DNA of 37,237 nt from assembly GCA_964590945.1 (NCBI GenBank), contig CAZPXF010000009.1:1-37237 (forward strand). Direction: 5' to 3'. Every line of letters begins with the position of its first letter. Positions within the stretch are counted from its first letter, which is position 1. A program made the translations under genes and the position numbers. The DNA is from CAZPXF01 sp964590945 (GTDB lineage Bacteria; Bacillota; Clostridia; Lachnospirales; Lachnospiraceae). Shown in pieces: positions 24,605 to 33,371 of this stretch. The notes below the pieces were generated by a model. The model searched no databases. It was not told the DNA's origin and saw nothing but the letters and a program-made list of their open reading frames with translations.

Positions 24605-24871
24605 TTATTTTCTTAATCCTAAACGCTCGATCAGAGAACGATATCTTTCAATATCATTCTTCTTAAGGTAACCAAGAAGTCCTCTTCTCTGTCCAACCAT
24701 CTTAAGAAGTCCTCTTCTTGAATGGTGATCCTTAGGATTCGCCTTGAAGTGCTCTGTCAGCTCATTGATCCTTGCTGTCAGAATCGCAACCTGAACCTCT
24801 GGTGAACCTGTGTCGCCAGGTGTTCTTCCATACTCAGCGATAATCGCCTGTTTCTTTTCCTTTGAAATCAT
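24605..24871 (-). CDS. rpsO: 30S ribosomal protein S15
   Basis: Primary 16S rRNA-binding protein of the 30S platform. The sequence MISKEKKQAIIAEYGRTPGD, the GSPEVQVA and LTEHFK segments, and DHHSRRGLLKMVGQRRGLLGYL are unmistakable. I chose ATG 24871 (88 residues, the family length) behind AGGAGG at 9 bases; the upstream in-frame start would add 22 non-homologous residues. It has its own promoter and a structured leader, consistent with known S15 autoregulation in other bacteria. Confidence 0.98.
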   Translation of the reverse strand: MISKEKKQAIIAEYGRTPGDTGSPEVQVAILTARINELTEHFKANPKDHHSRRGLLKMVGQRRGLLGYLKKNDIERYRSLIERLGLRK

Positions 24872-24879
24872 GTTACATG

Positions 24880-24950
24880 TCCTCCTGTTATATAATATAC
24901 GCCGGACATCAGGCAACGGTCGGAGTGATCCAATCACCGAATGTCGGCAA
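24880..24950 (-). promoter_or_regulatory. structured rpsO leader, possible S15 autoregulatory element
   Basis: The roughly 85-base leader can fold with an outer stem (GCCG-ACAT with ATGT-C-CGGC) enclosing an inner GTGAT/ATCAC hairpin on the minus strand. S15 represses its own mRNA through lineage-specific leader folds in several bacteria. I infer a similar role here from position and structure only. Confidence 0.4.
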
Positions 24951-24964
24951 AACTCATAGTCTGT

Positions 24965-24993
24965 AGTATAACATATACATATTCAAATGTAAA
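24965..24993 (-). promoter_or_regulatory. sigma-A promoter of rpsO
   Basis: Minus strand: TTTACA (24988-24993), a 17-base spacer, TATACT (24965-24970) with an extended -10 TG. It is about 95 bases upstream of the rpsO ATG. Confidence 0.8.
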
Positions 24994-25010
24994 TACCTGA
25001 ATTTCATCCT

Positions 25011-26666
25011 TTAATCCTCTTCCTCTTTCCAGTCAACGTCTCCTGTCGGATCGAGAATCGAGAACGCAATATTCGTTGCATGGTCTCCGACCCTCTCGAG
25101 CCCGGACAGCGTATCTGAGAACATCATACCGGCTTCCGGAGTACATTTGCCTTTTGTGAGACGTTTGATATGTGAATTCTGGAATTTCTTCTCCATAGTG
25201 TCAATTTCTTCTTCCAGAGTCAGAATTTCCTGCATATGTTCTTCATTCTTATATACGAACATTTCCAGTGCATACTGCAGGATCTGGATCACTTTTTCCG
25301 TCATCTCGGTGAGCTGTTTCTCGCCCTTCTCGGAGAACTCGATCCCCAGCTCCGCTCTTGACCTTGCCGATTCCGCGAAATTTTCCGCATGGTCGCCGAC
25401 ACGTTCAATATCATTTACAACATGGAACAGTCCTCCAAGTCTTTCCGCGTCGCCAAGAGGAAGGTTCGAACGGTTCGCCGCTACGAGGAAATTGGTGATC
25501 GTATGGTTCAGATAATCGATGTATTTTTCCTTATCAAGTATCGCATCGATCTTTTCCATATCCGGATGGAGCAGCAGATTCATGGATGCTTCCAGATTAT
25601 CGATCGCCATCTGTCCCATACGGTTGATCTCACATATTACATCGTAAACAAATGTTGTACGGTTGTTCTTCGGATGAATAAACAATGTCTCGAAGTGGTG
25701 TCCTTCTTCTGCCGTCTCCTCTGTCCCCTCCGGAACGATCCGGAACGTCAGATCCACGATCTTCTTCATGAACGGGAAGAGCATAATAACCTCGATGATC
25801 TTAATACTCATATGTGCATTTGCAACTGCACGACCGGCATCTCCGCCGGAAATTGCCAGAAGCTTTGCGGTGATCGGCTCCTGGAAAATGGAGATCACGA
25901 TAAACAGGATCACCGTACCGATCACATTGAAGAGGAAATGAATGAGCGCCGCCCTCTTCGCATCCTTATTTCCGCTTGAGCCTGCAAACATCGCTGACAT
26001 CGTACATCCGATATTACATCCCATGATCATATAATATGTCATAGACACTTCGATCAGCCCCTGGGACGCAAGCAGAAGGACAATGCCGACGGTCGCCGAT
26101 GAACTCTGCAGAATCGCGGTCATCAAAAAGCCTACAAACAGCGCCAGAAAGTGATTGTCCAAAGACGTGAGGAAATTCACCAGTACCGGCGCCTCCCTCA
26201 TAGCCTTCATGGCTGCCGACATGTTGCTTAACCCGACAAAAAGAATACCAAATCCAAGGATCACATCGCCGATCTTCTTAACCGTCTCATTTTTGGCGAT
26301 CATTGGAATGATAACGCCGATGATAATAAAAAGCGGCGCGATGTCCGACAGGTTGAATGCGATCAGCTGTGACGTCACAGTTGTACCGATATTGGCGCCA
26401 AGGATCACACCGGCGGACTGATAAAGATTCATCAGCCCCGAATTGACAAAACTGACGATCATTACCGTGGTTGCGTTGGAAGACTGGATGATCGCGGTGA
26501 AAATAATACCGAACAACATACCGATAAACTGATTCTTCGTAATAATATCGAGAAAGCTTCTCATTTTTGCTCCGGCCGCACGCTCGATGCTCTTACTCAT
26601 GAGCTTCATGCCGTAAAGAAACATTCCCAGTCCTCCAAACAATGAAATAATAGTTACTGCATTCAT
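25011..26666 (-). CDS. Na/phosphate cotransporter family protein with PhoU-like domain
   Basis: Predicted sodium-coupled phosphate transporter of the NptA/PNaS family, fused to a PhoU-like cytoplasmic domain. The first ~310 residues are membrane helices with the two inverted-repeat QSS signatures (QSSNATTV at 61-68, QSSSATVG near 183-190) and GANIGTT. Residues about 350-545 are helical with PhoU-like patterns (LGGLFHVVNDIERVGDHAENFAE and LSGLERVGDHATNIAFSIL). Starts 2 bases after the ribF stop, with GAGGAG inside the end of ribF, so it is probably co-transcribed with the translation operon. Transport of phosphate is inferred from family. Confidence 0.93.
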   Translation of the reverse strand: MNAVTIISLFGGLGMFLYGMKLMSKSIERAAGAKMRSFLDIITKNQFIGMLFGIIFTAIIQSSNATTVMIVSFVNSGLMNLYQSAGVILGANIGTTVTSQLIAFNLSDIAPLFIIIGVIIPMIAKNETVKKIGDVILGFGILFVGLSNMSAAMKAMREAPVLVNFLTSLDNHFLALFVGFLMTAILQSSSATVGIVLLLASQGLIEVSMTYYMIMGCNIGCTMSAMFAGSSGNKDAKRAALIHFLFNVIGTVILFIVISIFQEPITAKLLAISGGDAGRAVANAHMSIKIIEVIMLFPFMKKIVDLTFRIVPEGTEETAEEGHHFETLFIHPKNNRTTFVYDVICEINRMGQMAIDNLEASMNLLLHPDMEKIDAILDKEKYIDYLNHTITNFLVAANRSNLPLGDAERLGGLFHVVNDIERVGDHAENFAESARSRAELGIEFSEKGEKQLTEMTEKVIQILQYALEMFVYKNEEHMQEILTLEEEIDTMEKKFQNSHIKRLTKGKCTPEAGMMFSDTLSGLERVGDHATNIAFSILDPTGDVDWKEEED

Positions 26667-26668
26667 TT

Positions 26669-27619
26669 CTACTCCTCTTTTGCAAAATACTTTTTCCCAA
26701 ATAAAATATCCTGAGTCATTCTATCCTTCAATTCATCCAGAGACGCAAATTTCTGTTCCGGCCTCTCAAAGGTATAAAGTTCAACTATAATGTCCTTTTC
26801 ATAGGCATCCCCTGCATAGTCAAACAAAAACGACTCCACTCCCTTTACAGGATCATCCTTTACCGTCGGCTTCGTGCCGATATTCGTGATGCTGTCATAC
26901 CATCTGCCATCCAAAAGAACCCTGGCGGCATAAACGCCGTTCGGAGGCAGAAGCTTCACCTGCTCCGGCACGATATTAACCGTGGGGATCCCGATCTTCC
27001 GCCCGATCTGTCTTCCATGAAGCACCTCGCCCTTTACAGTATACGCATAGCCAAGCATCCGGTTCACATCCTCCATCTCGCCATGTTCCAGCTTTGATTT
27101 GATGAGGGTGCTGCTGATCACCATACCATGATACAATTCTTTTGGAACAACTTCAACCTGAAAATCATACTCGTCTGCAAATTTCTGCAGCATTTTATAG
27201 TTGCCGCGCTTCTGATATCCGAACGTAAAATCCGTGCCTACGGCAATATAACGGATATGCATCTGCCCGGCCAGAACCTTTCTTATGAATTCCTCCGCTT
27301 CCATAGAATAGATCTCTTTTGTAAACGGGCAATCGATGAGCACATCAACCTTTCCCTCCAGATGTGCTCTTCTTTCTTCCTTTGTCATAAGATTTTCTGC
27401 CGGGATCCCCCGGGCCTTCAAAAACTGCGTCATGTCAAATGCACATGCAACGCTCCAGGTATCTTCGTCCGCATGTTCGCACACATAAGAGATCAGTTTC
27501 TGATGTCCCCTGTGCAGTCCGTCAAATTTTCCAAATGTTGCTGCCGTCCGGACTCCTTCCGGCACATGAAAATGATCCAGTCCATTTACATACTGCAATT
27601 TTTTATCCTCATTTCTCAT
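26669..27619 (-). CDS. ribF: bifunctional riboflavin kinase/FAD synthetase
   Basis: Makes FMN from riboflavin and then FAD. The N-terminal nucleotidyltransferase has FGKFDGLHRGHQKLI and the later VISSTLIK segment; the C-terminal riboflavin kinase has GRQIGRKIGIPTVNI and the PPNGVYAARV block. I chose ATG 27619 (316 residues), overlapping the truB end by 11 bases; a longer frame to 27697 runs inside truB and does not look homologous. truB-ribF is a conserved pair. Confidence 0.96.
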   Translation of the reverse strand: MRNEDKKLQYVNGLDHFHVPEGVRTAATFGKFDGLHRGHQKLISYVCEHADEDTWSVACAFDMTQFLKARGIPAENLMTKEERRAHLEGKVDVLIDCPFTKEIYSMEAEEFIRKVLAGQMHIRYIAVGTDFTFGYQKRGNYKMLQKFADEYDFQVEVVPKELYHGMVISSTLIKSKLEHGEMEDVNRMLGYAYTVKGEVLHGRQIGRKIGIPTVNIVPEQVKLLPPNGVYAARVLLDGRWYDSITNIGTKPTVKDDPVKGVESFLFDYAGDAYEKDIIVELYTFERPEQKFASLDELKDRMTQDILFGKKYFAKEE

Positions 27620-28511
27620 AAAACATTTTTCGTATTCTGTATTCGCCTCGTCCGCGGTCAAAGGCATACACGCCGATGAACCGGCCTTTCCGGTCATATA
27701 CGCGGATCTCTTCCTTATCTTCGCCGGAAATCCCGGAAAACATCTGTCGTTTCAGGGCATTTCCGTTGTATGCGCTCTTTTCGCCCGATTCCTTCAGTAC
27801 CGCCTTTGGAAGAGACGAAAACATCTCATCTACCGGGATCAATATCTCCGATAATCGTCCTTCTTTTACGAATTCCTCGATTTCCGAAAGTCTTTTGGCG
27901 TCCTCGATTCCAAACTGTCCGGAGCTTGTACGCAGAAGGCTTTCCATACATCCGTGGCAGCCAAGCTTCTCACCGATATCATGACAGAGCGTCCGGATGT
28001 AAGTTCCTTTGGAGCAGGACACGGACATACGCACTTCTGGAAGCTGCATCTCCAATATCCTGATCTCATGTACCGTGATCCGGCGGCTTTTCCGCTCTAC
28101 CGTTATGCCTTCACGGGCAAGCTCATAAAGCTTTCTGCCATTCACCTTCAGAGCCGAATACATCGGCGGAACCTGCTCCTGTTCCCCCTCGAATGAAAGG
28201 ATGCATTCTCTCACCGAAGCTTCCTCCGGCAGTTCTCCTTCCCATCTTTCCAGAACGTCTCCCGATATATCCTGCGTGTCTGTCGACATTCCAAGGAGCA
28301 GCACTGCCTCGTAGGTCTTATCGCGTCCGGTCAGCATATCGCACAGCTTCGTCGCCCGCCCAAGGCAGACCGGGAGAACGCCCTCCGCATCCGGATCCAG
28401 CGTTCCCGTATGCCCGATCTTTTTCTGGCGCGTGATACTGCGCAGCTTTGCAACCACATCATGGGATGTAAAGCCTTTTTCCTTATATACATTCAGCACT
28501 CCGTGGATCAT
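27609..28511 (-). CDS. truB: tRNA pseudouridine(55) synthase
   Basis: Makes pseudouridine 55 in the tRNA T loop. The 300-residue protein has the catalytic motif GHTGTLDPDAEGVL with D39, followed by GRATK, and the KGTYIRTLCHDIG motif. The C-terminal extension carries a PUA-like segment. Its ATG overlaps the nrnA stop by 4 bases. Confidence 0.97.
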   Translation of the reverse strand: MIHGVLNVYKEKGFTSHDVVAKLRSITRQKKIGHTGTLDPDAEGVLPVCLGRATKLCDMLTGRDKTYEAVLLLGMSTDTQDISGDVLERWEGELPEEASVRECILSFEGEQEQVPPMYSALKVNGRKLYELAREGITVERKSRRITVHEIRILEMQLPEVRMSVSCSKGTYIRTLCHDIGEKLGCHGCMESLLRTSSGQFGIEDAKRLSEIEEFVKEGRLSEILIPVDEMFSSLPKAVLKESGEKSAYNGNALKRQMFSGISGEDKEEIRVYDRKGRFIGVYAFDRGRGEYRIRKMFYEK

Positions 28512-29473
28512 AGCGCTCCGCTCTCTTTCATTGCAATCTCAAGCTGCACGGCCAGATTGTTGATAATATCATGGCTGGTTCCTTTAAAAGAGAATCCGGC
28601 AGCCTTCTTATGTCCGCCGCCGCCAAAGAATCCGGCAACCTTGCTGACGTCGGTATCTCCATTGGCGCGCAGGCTGACCTTGAACTCGCCCTTTTCCAGC
28701 TCATACAGGAAGATCGCAACCTCCACTCCGGTGGTGACCCGAAGCTGGTTGACAATACCGTCCAAATGTTTGGGAAGTACGCCGTAGAAATCCATCATCT
28801 TTTTCGTGACAACAGAAACGATACATTTTCCATCCATGAAAAGAATACTTTCCAGAAGCGCACGTCCCAGGATCTGATTCTGCACATAGGTCTTGCTGTA
28901 GAAGGTATCTTCTATGATCGTTGTAAAATCAATTCCCTTCTTCATGAGCTCTGCCGCTGCGGTCATCGTCGACGGCGCGGTACAGCTGAACTGGAATACG
29001 CCCGTATCATGGACGATTCCTGTATAAAGGCTCTCTGCAATATCCTTTGTGATCTTTTCCTTTTCCAAAAGATTATAAATCAGCTCGGACGTGGAACTTC
29101 CTTCCGGTTCAATATAATTTTCATCCGCATATGCCTGATTGCTGATATGATGATCGATGCAGACCGTGCGGGCTGCCCGGTCTGTGATCTTTTCTGAAAA
29201 TCCAAGCCTGCCCGGGTCGCTGCAGTCAAGGATAAAAAACACATCATAGTTCTTATCTTCTTTTATCTCATGGCGGATCTGCGGAACCACTTTCAGGAAG
29301 TCAAATGTATGCGGTACCGGTTCCAGATACAGGTCGACGTCCTTTTGGGGATACCACGTGCGGATATACTCATACAGTCCGGTTGTGGATCCGACACAGT
29401 CGCCGTCGGGGCGGACATGCCCGCTGACAGCGATCGTACTGGCGCCTTCTAAAATTGCCTGAAGATTTATCAT
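28508..29473 (-). CDS. nrnA: DHH/DHHA1 phosphoesterase, NrnA-type oligoribonuclease/pAp phosphatase
   Basis: NrnA degrades short RNA and dephosphorylates pAp. The 321-residue protein has the DHH motifs GHVRPDGDCVGS (19-30), FILDCSDPGRLG and CIDHHISN, and the C-terminal DHHA1 motif FFGGGGHKKAAGFSF. It is located between rbfA and truB, the usual place for nrnA in Firmicutes. The ATG overlaps the rbfA stop by 4 bases. Some DHH relatives act on c-di-AMP or pApA, so substrate choice is inferred from context. Confidence 0.93.
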   Translation of the reverse strand: MINLQAILEGASTIAVSGHVRPDGDCVGSTTGLYEYIRTWYPQKDVDLYLEPVPHTFDFLKVVPQIRHEIKEDKNYDVFFILDCSDPGRLGFSEKITDRAARTVCIDHHISNQAYADENYIEPEGSSTSELIYNLLEKEKITKDIAESLYTGIVHDTGVFQFSCTAPSTMTAAAELMKKGIDFTTIIEDTFYSKTYVQNQILGRALLESILFMDGKCIVSVVTKKMMDFYGVLPKHLDGIVNQLRVTTGVEVAIFLYELEKGEFKVSLRANGDTDVSKVAGFFGGGGHKKAAGFSFKGTSHDIINNLAVQLEIAMKESGAL

Positions 29474-29844
29474 AATTCATCATCATCCTTTATACTCTTT
29501 GTGACATCAGCGATCTTTCTGGACATATTGACGCCGTATTCAATAGACTGATCCATGACAAATGTAAGCTCCGGCGTATTGCGCATGTTCAGATTGTGCG
29601 CCAGCTCCCTCCGGATATACCCTGACGCGCTTTTCAGCCCGGCAAGCGTATCCTGCTGCGCCTGTTCATCGCCGAAAACACTGATGTACGCCTTACATGT
29701 CTTTAAATCCGGCGCAACCTCCACCGAGACAACCGATGTCAGAGGAGCCACGCGGGGATCCTTGATCCCGCCGCGCAGGATGTTGCTCAGCTCACGGAGC
29801 ACCTCCTCGTTGACCCTTGTATTTTTTACGCTGTTTTTTCTCAA
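29470..29844 (-). CDS. rbfA: ribosome-binding factor A
   Basis: Late 30S maturation and cold-adaptation factor with a KH-like fold. The 124-residue protein has family blocks VNEEVLRELSNILRGGIKDPRV, LTSVVSVEVAPDLKTCKAYISVFGDE (split across the fold) and RNTPELTFVMDQSIEYG. The start is TTG at 29844, set by GGAGG 7 bases upstream and by the family N-terminus. Confidence 0.95.
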   Translation of the reverse strand: MRKNSVKNTRVNEEVLRELSNILRGGIKDPRVAPLTSVVSVEVAPDLKTCKAYISVFGDEQAQQDTLAGLKSASGYIRRELAHNLNMRNTPELTFVMDQSIEYGVNMSRKIADVTKSIKDDDEL

Positions 29845-29857
29845 TCTGTTTCCTCCA

Positions 29858-32761
29858 TTATCTTGGAATCTCTACCATCTTGAAGGACTCTACCTGATCG
29901 CCTTCCTTGATATCATTAAATTTCTCAAATACAAAGCCGCACTCAAATCCGGCTCTTACTTCTTTTACATCGTCCTTGAAACGTTTCAGGGATGCAAGCT
30001 TTCCGTCGTAAATAACGATTCCGTCGCGCACGATCCTTGCCTGGCAGTCACGCTCAACCGTACCGTCCAGCACATATGCGCCGGCGATCGTACCGACGCC
30101 GGAGGCATGGAACGTCTGACGGACCTCTGCATGGCCAAGTACCTTCTCCTCAAATACAGGATCCAGCATACCCTTCATAGCCGCCTCAACATCCTCGATC
30201 GCATTGTAAATGACACGGTACAGGCGCACATCTACGCCCTCTCTCTCCGCGCTGTCCTTTGCAGCCGCATCCGGTCTTACGTTAAATCCGATAATGATCG
30301 CATTGGATGCGGATGCAAGCGTTACATCCGATTCGTTGATCGCGCCTACGGCGCCGTGGATGATCTTGACAACAACCTCATCGTTCGAAAGCTTCAGAAG
30401 GCTCTGTTTGATCGCTTCCACAGATCCCTGCACATCCGCCTTGACGATGATGTTCAGTTCCTTTAAGTTTCCTGCCTGGATCTGGTTGAACAGGTCATCC
30501 AGGGACATCTTCTGCTTTGTCTCCTCCAGCATCTTCACTCTTCCCTGTGAAATAAATGTCTCCGCGAAGCTTCTGGCGTCCTTTTCATTTTTACATCCGA
30601 CAAACACCTCGCCCGCATTCGGAACATCATTGAGTCCAAGGATCTCGACCGGCGTGGACGGGCCGGCTTCCTTCACGCGTCTTCCCTTATCGTCCACCAT
30701 AGCGCGCACCTTGCCATGCGAAGCGCCTGCGGCAACAGCATCCCCGATGCGGAGGGTTCCTTTCTGGATCAGTACGGTTGCAACCGGCCCTCTTCCTTTA
30801 TCAAGCTGTGCCTCGATGACCAGACCTCTTGCGCGTCTGTTCGGATTTGCCTTCAGCTCAAGAACCTCCGCTGTCAGAAGGATCATTTCCAGAAGCTCAT
30901 CAATCCCTTCGCCTGTCTTGGCAGATACCGGGACAAATACGGTGCTTCCGCCCCAGTCCTCGGCAACCAGCTCATACTCGGTCAGTTCCTGCTTTACACG
31001 GTCGATATTAGCGCCCGGCTTATCGATCTTATTCACTGCGACGATGATCTCGATTCCCGCCGCTTTCGCATGGTTGATCGCCTCGATTGTCTGCGGCATC
31101 ACTCCATCGTCGGCTGCAACAACAAGGATCGCAATATCTGTGGACTGCGCGCCTCTGAGACGCATGGATGTAAAGGCCTCATGGCCCGGCGTATCGAGGA
31201 ATGTGATCTTCTCTCCATTGATCGTCACAACAGATGCACCGATATGCTGTGTAATTCCTCCGGCCTCGCCGCTGATCACGTTTGTGTGACGGATAGCATC
31301 CAGAAGAGAAGTCTTTCCGTGGTCAACATGCCCCATAACACAGATAACCGGCGGACGTTTCTTCATCTTGCTCTCGTCCTCTTCGTCCTCCTTCAGAAGC
31401 TCTGCGATGACATCGACAACTTCCTCCTGCTCAACGAGAACGTCAAATTCCATTGCGATTTCTTCAGCCGTATTATAATCCACTTCCTGATTCACCGTCA
31501 CCATCTTGCCCTGCATAAAGAGCTTCTTGATGATCGTGGAAGCCTGCAGCTTCATCTTCTCAGCCAGCTCGCCGATCGTGATCTTCTCCGGGATCGTGAT
31601 CATCTTGATCGTTTCCTCTACCTTCTCAGGCTTCTTAGGCATCTGAACCTTCGGCGCATTCTGCTTCCTGTTCTGCTTGCCCTTTCTCTCGATCCTGTCC
31701 TCATCGCGGTAGTCCTTCTTCCTGTAATCATTCTTGGAACTCTTACGCGAAGGCTTCTGATCCTGCGCTACATTTGGAGCCGGGATATTTGGCATTCCGC
31801 CCCTGTTATCCCTTCTGTCATCACGGCGGTCGTTTCTGCTGCCTCTGCTATCCCTTCTGTCACCGCGGTTGTCTCTTCTGTCCTCGCGGCTGTCTCTTCT
31901 GTCGTCGCGGTTGTCTCTTCTGCCGTCTCCAAACCGGCTGTCGCGGCGGTCGTTTCTGCTGCCCTGACGTCCTTCGTTATTATATCTTCCGCCCCGGTCA
32001 TTTCTCTCGCCGCGGCTGTCTCTTCTGTCCTCGCGATTGTCTCTTCTGTCCTCGCGCCGGTCGTTTCTGCTGTTTCCGAACCGGTTGTCGCGGCGGTCGT
32101 TCCTTCCATCGGCGGAACGATTATCGCGGCGGTCGCTCCTGTCATTCCCGCGGTCGGCTCTGTCGCTGCGCGCCTGCTTTTCACCTCTGTCGGCCTTTGG
32201 CGCAGCGTTTTGCGCTGTACCCGCTGCATTTTGAGCTTTCATTTCCGGCTGCTCTGCAATCTTCGTTTTCGGCTGAGTCTCTGTCTTTGCCTCCTGCGCT
32301 TTCATCTCCGGCTTCGTCTGCTCCGCCTGCACCTTTGGCTGTCCTGCCTGCGTCTTCGCCTGCATCCTCGGCTGCCTTACCGGAGCCTTGGACTGCTCTG
32401 TCTGCGCCTTCGGCTGTGTCCTTGCCGCTTCCGACTGTGCCGCCTGTGATTTCGCCTGATTCTGCGCATTTGCCTTTCTCCTTGCCGTACTCTGGCGGAT
32501 ATTCCTCTTTGCATTGGCATTCTGAATATTCTGCGGATTAAAAACGTGGATCAGTTTTTTCTTCTTCGGCTCCTCTTTCGGAGCGTCCTCCGTCGTCTCG
32601 CCCGGTTTTTGAAAATGCTTTCTGACTTTTTCCACAGTATCATCCTCAAGCGTGCTCATATGACTTTTTACTTCTATATTATTTTCCTTAAGAAAATTCA
32701 AAATGTCCTTATTATCTTTGTTTAATTCTTTTGCTAATTCGTGTACTCTTATTTTTGTCAC
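29858..32761 (-). CDS. infB: translation initiation factor IF-2
   Basis: GTPase that brings initiator tRNA to the 30S subunit. The 967-residue protein starts with an IF2_N domain (TKIRVHELAKELN), followed by a Gln/Lys/Ala-rich linker (about 90-190) and an Arg/Asp/Asn-rich repeat tract (about 191-322), a second IF2_N domain, then G1 GHVDHGKTS, G3 DTPGHEAF, G4 NKID, and the C-terminal domains. I chose GTG 32761, 8 bases after AAGGAGG; TTG 32782 would place the ribosome-binding site inside the gene. Much longer than Bacillus IF-2 (716) because of the N-terminal disorder. Confidence 0.97.
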   Translation of the reverse strand: MTKIRVHELAKELNKDNKDILNFLKENNIEVKSHMSTLEDDTVEKVRKHFQKPGETTEDAPKEEPKKKKLIHVFNPQNIQNANAKRNIRQSTARRKANAQNQAKSQAAQSEAARTQPKAQTEQSKAPVRQPRMQAKTQAGQPKVQAEQTKPEMKAQEAKTETQPKTKIAEQPEMKAQNAAGTAQNAAPKADRGEKQARSDRADRGNDRSDRRDNRSADGRNDRRDNRFGNSRNDRREDRRDNREDRRDSRGERNDRGGRYNNEGRQGSRNDRRDSRFGDGRRDNRDDRRDSREDRRDNRGDRRDSRGSRNDRRDDRRDNRGGMPNIPAPNVAQDQKPSRKSSKNDYRKKDYRDEDRIERKGKQNRKQNAPKVQMPKKPEKVEETIKMITIPEKITIGELAEKMKLQASTIIKKLFMQGKMVTVNQEVDYNTAEEIAMEFDVLVEQEEVVDVIAELLKEDEEDESKMKKRPPVICVMGHVDHGKTSLLDAIRHTNVISGEAGGITQHIGASVVTINGEKITFLDTPGHEAFTSMRLRGAQSTDIAILVVAADDGVMPQTIEAINHAKAAGIEIIVAVNKIDKPGANIDRVKQELTEYELVAEDWGGSTVFVPVSAKTGEGIDELLEMILLTAEVLELKANPNRRARGLVIEAQLDKGRGPVATVLIQKGTLRIGDAVAAGASHGKVRAMVDDKGRRVKEAGPSTPVEILGLNDVPNAGEVFVGCKNEKDARSFAETFISQGRVKMLEETKQKMSLDDLFNQIQAGNLKELNIIVKADVQGSVEAIKQSLLKLSNDEVVVKIIHGAVGAINESDVTLASASNAIIIGFNVRPDAAAKDSAEREGVDVRLYRVIYNAIEDVEAAMKGMLDPVFEEKVLGHAEVRQTFHASGVGTIAGAYVLDGTVERDCQARIVRDGIVIYDGKLASLKRFKDDVKEVRAGFECGFVFEKFNDIKEGDQVESFKMVEIPR

Positions 32762-32774
32762 ACTAACTACCTCC

Positions 32775-33095
32775 TTATTCAATTTTCATGCCCATATTTG
32801 TAAGCTTCGCAGATACACTTTTTGCAAATCCGGCGTCCAGAACCGCAACAACCGCTCTGTACTCTTTGCCGATCGCATGACCCAATTCATCCTTAGCGCC
32901 TGCGCATACAAACGGGACCTCATAAAACCTGCACGAATTCCGGAATTTCTTCTTCGTATTATCAGAAGCATCTTCTGCCACGATCACGAGTTCTGCTTTC
33001 CCGGATTTCACTTCATTCTCTACAGCAAACTCTCCGCTTGCTATCTTCCCCGCCTTCCTTGCAAGACCAAGCAGGGAAAATACTCTATTTATCAC
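32775..33095 (-). CDS. L7Ae/L30e-family protein YlxQ
   Basis: Small (106-residue) L7Ae/L30e/S12e-family RNA-binding protein, probably binding kink-turn RNA. Family marks are LLGLARKAGKIASGEFAVENEVKSGKAELVIVAEDASDNTKKKF. The start is GTG 33095, overlapping the end of ylxR by 11 bases, with AAGGAGG about 12 bases upstream. It is in the conserved nusA-ylxR-ylxQ-infB order. Its exact cellular role is not settled. Confidence 0.92.
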   Translation of the reverse strand: MINRVFSLLGLARKAGKIASGEFAVENEVKSGKAELVIVAEDASDNTKKKFRNSCRFYEVPFVCAGAKDELGHAIGKEYRAVVAVLDAGFAKSVSAKLTNMGMKIE

Positions 33096-33360
33096 TGTTT
33101 ACCAGTTCCTCCTTCAGGGTTTTATATACCTGCTGCGGGATCGGCTGTTTAAAGGAACGTTCCAGACCCTTGTTCCTGATCGCCTTATCCAGACACTCTT
33201 CCGAAAAGCACAGGTACGCGCCGCGCCCGTTTTTCTTACCCGTTGTATCCAAAACAAATTCCGATTCCGATACACGAAGCACGCGGATCATCTCTTTCTT
33301 CTTTTTCATCTCCTGGCATCCTACGCATTTGCGCATAGGAATCTTCCTGACGCCGCCCAT
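33085..33360 (-). CDS. YlxR/RnpM (DUF448) RNA-binding protein
   Basis: A 91-residue YlxR protein with the conserved N-terminus RKIPMRKCVGCQEMKKKKEMIRVLR and the GRGAYLCFSEECLDKAIRNKGLERSF motif. The family binds RNA and has been reported in Bacillus to modulate RNase P (name RnpM). ATG 33360 follows AAGGAG at 8 bases, 11 bases after nusA. Confidence 0.93.
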   Translation of the reverse strand: MGGVRKIPMRKCVGCQEMKKKKEMIRVLRVSESEFVLDTTGKKNGRGAYLCFSEECLDKAIRNKGLERSFKQPIPQQVYKTLKEELVNSDK

Positions 33361-33371
33361 ATGATCACTCC

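Noticed and set aside
31796..32191. Regular DNA repeats that could look like a CRISPR array
   Set aside because: The repeats are imperfect, in frame, and code for the IF-2 Arg/Asp/Asn tract; there are no unique spacers or cas genes.
31770..32450. Long plus-strand open frames opposite infB, one of 577 residues
   Set aside because: They are antisense to the infB coding region and exist because of its low-complexity codon pattern; no start site or homology supports them.
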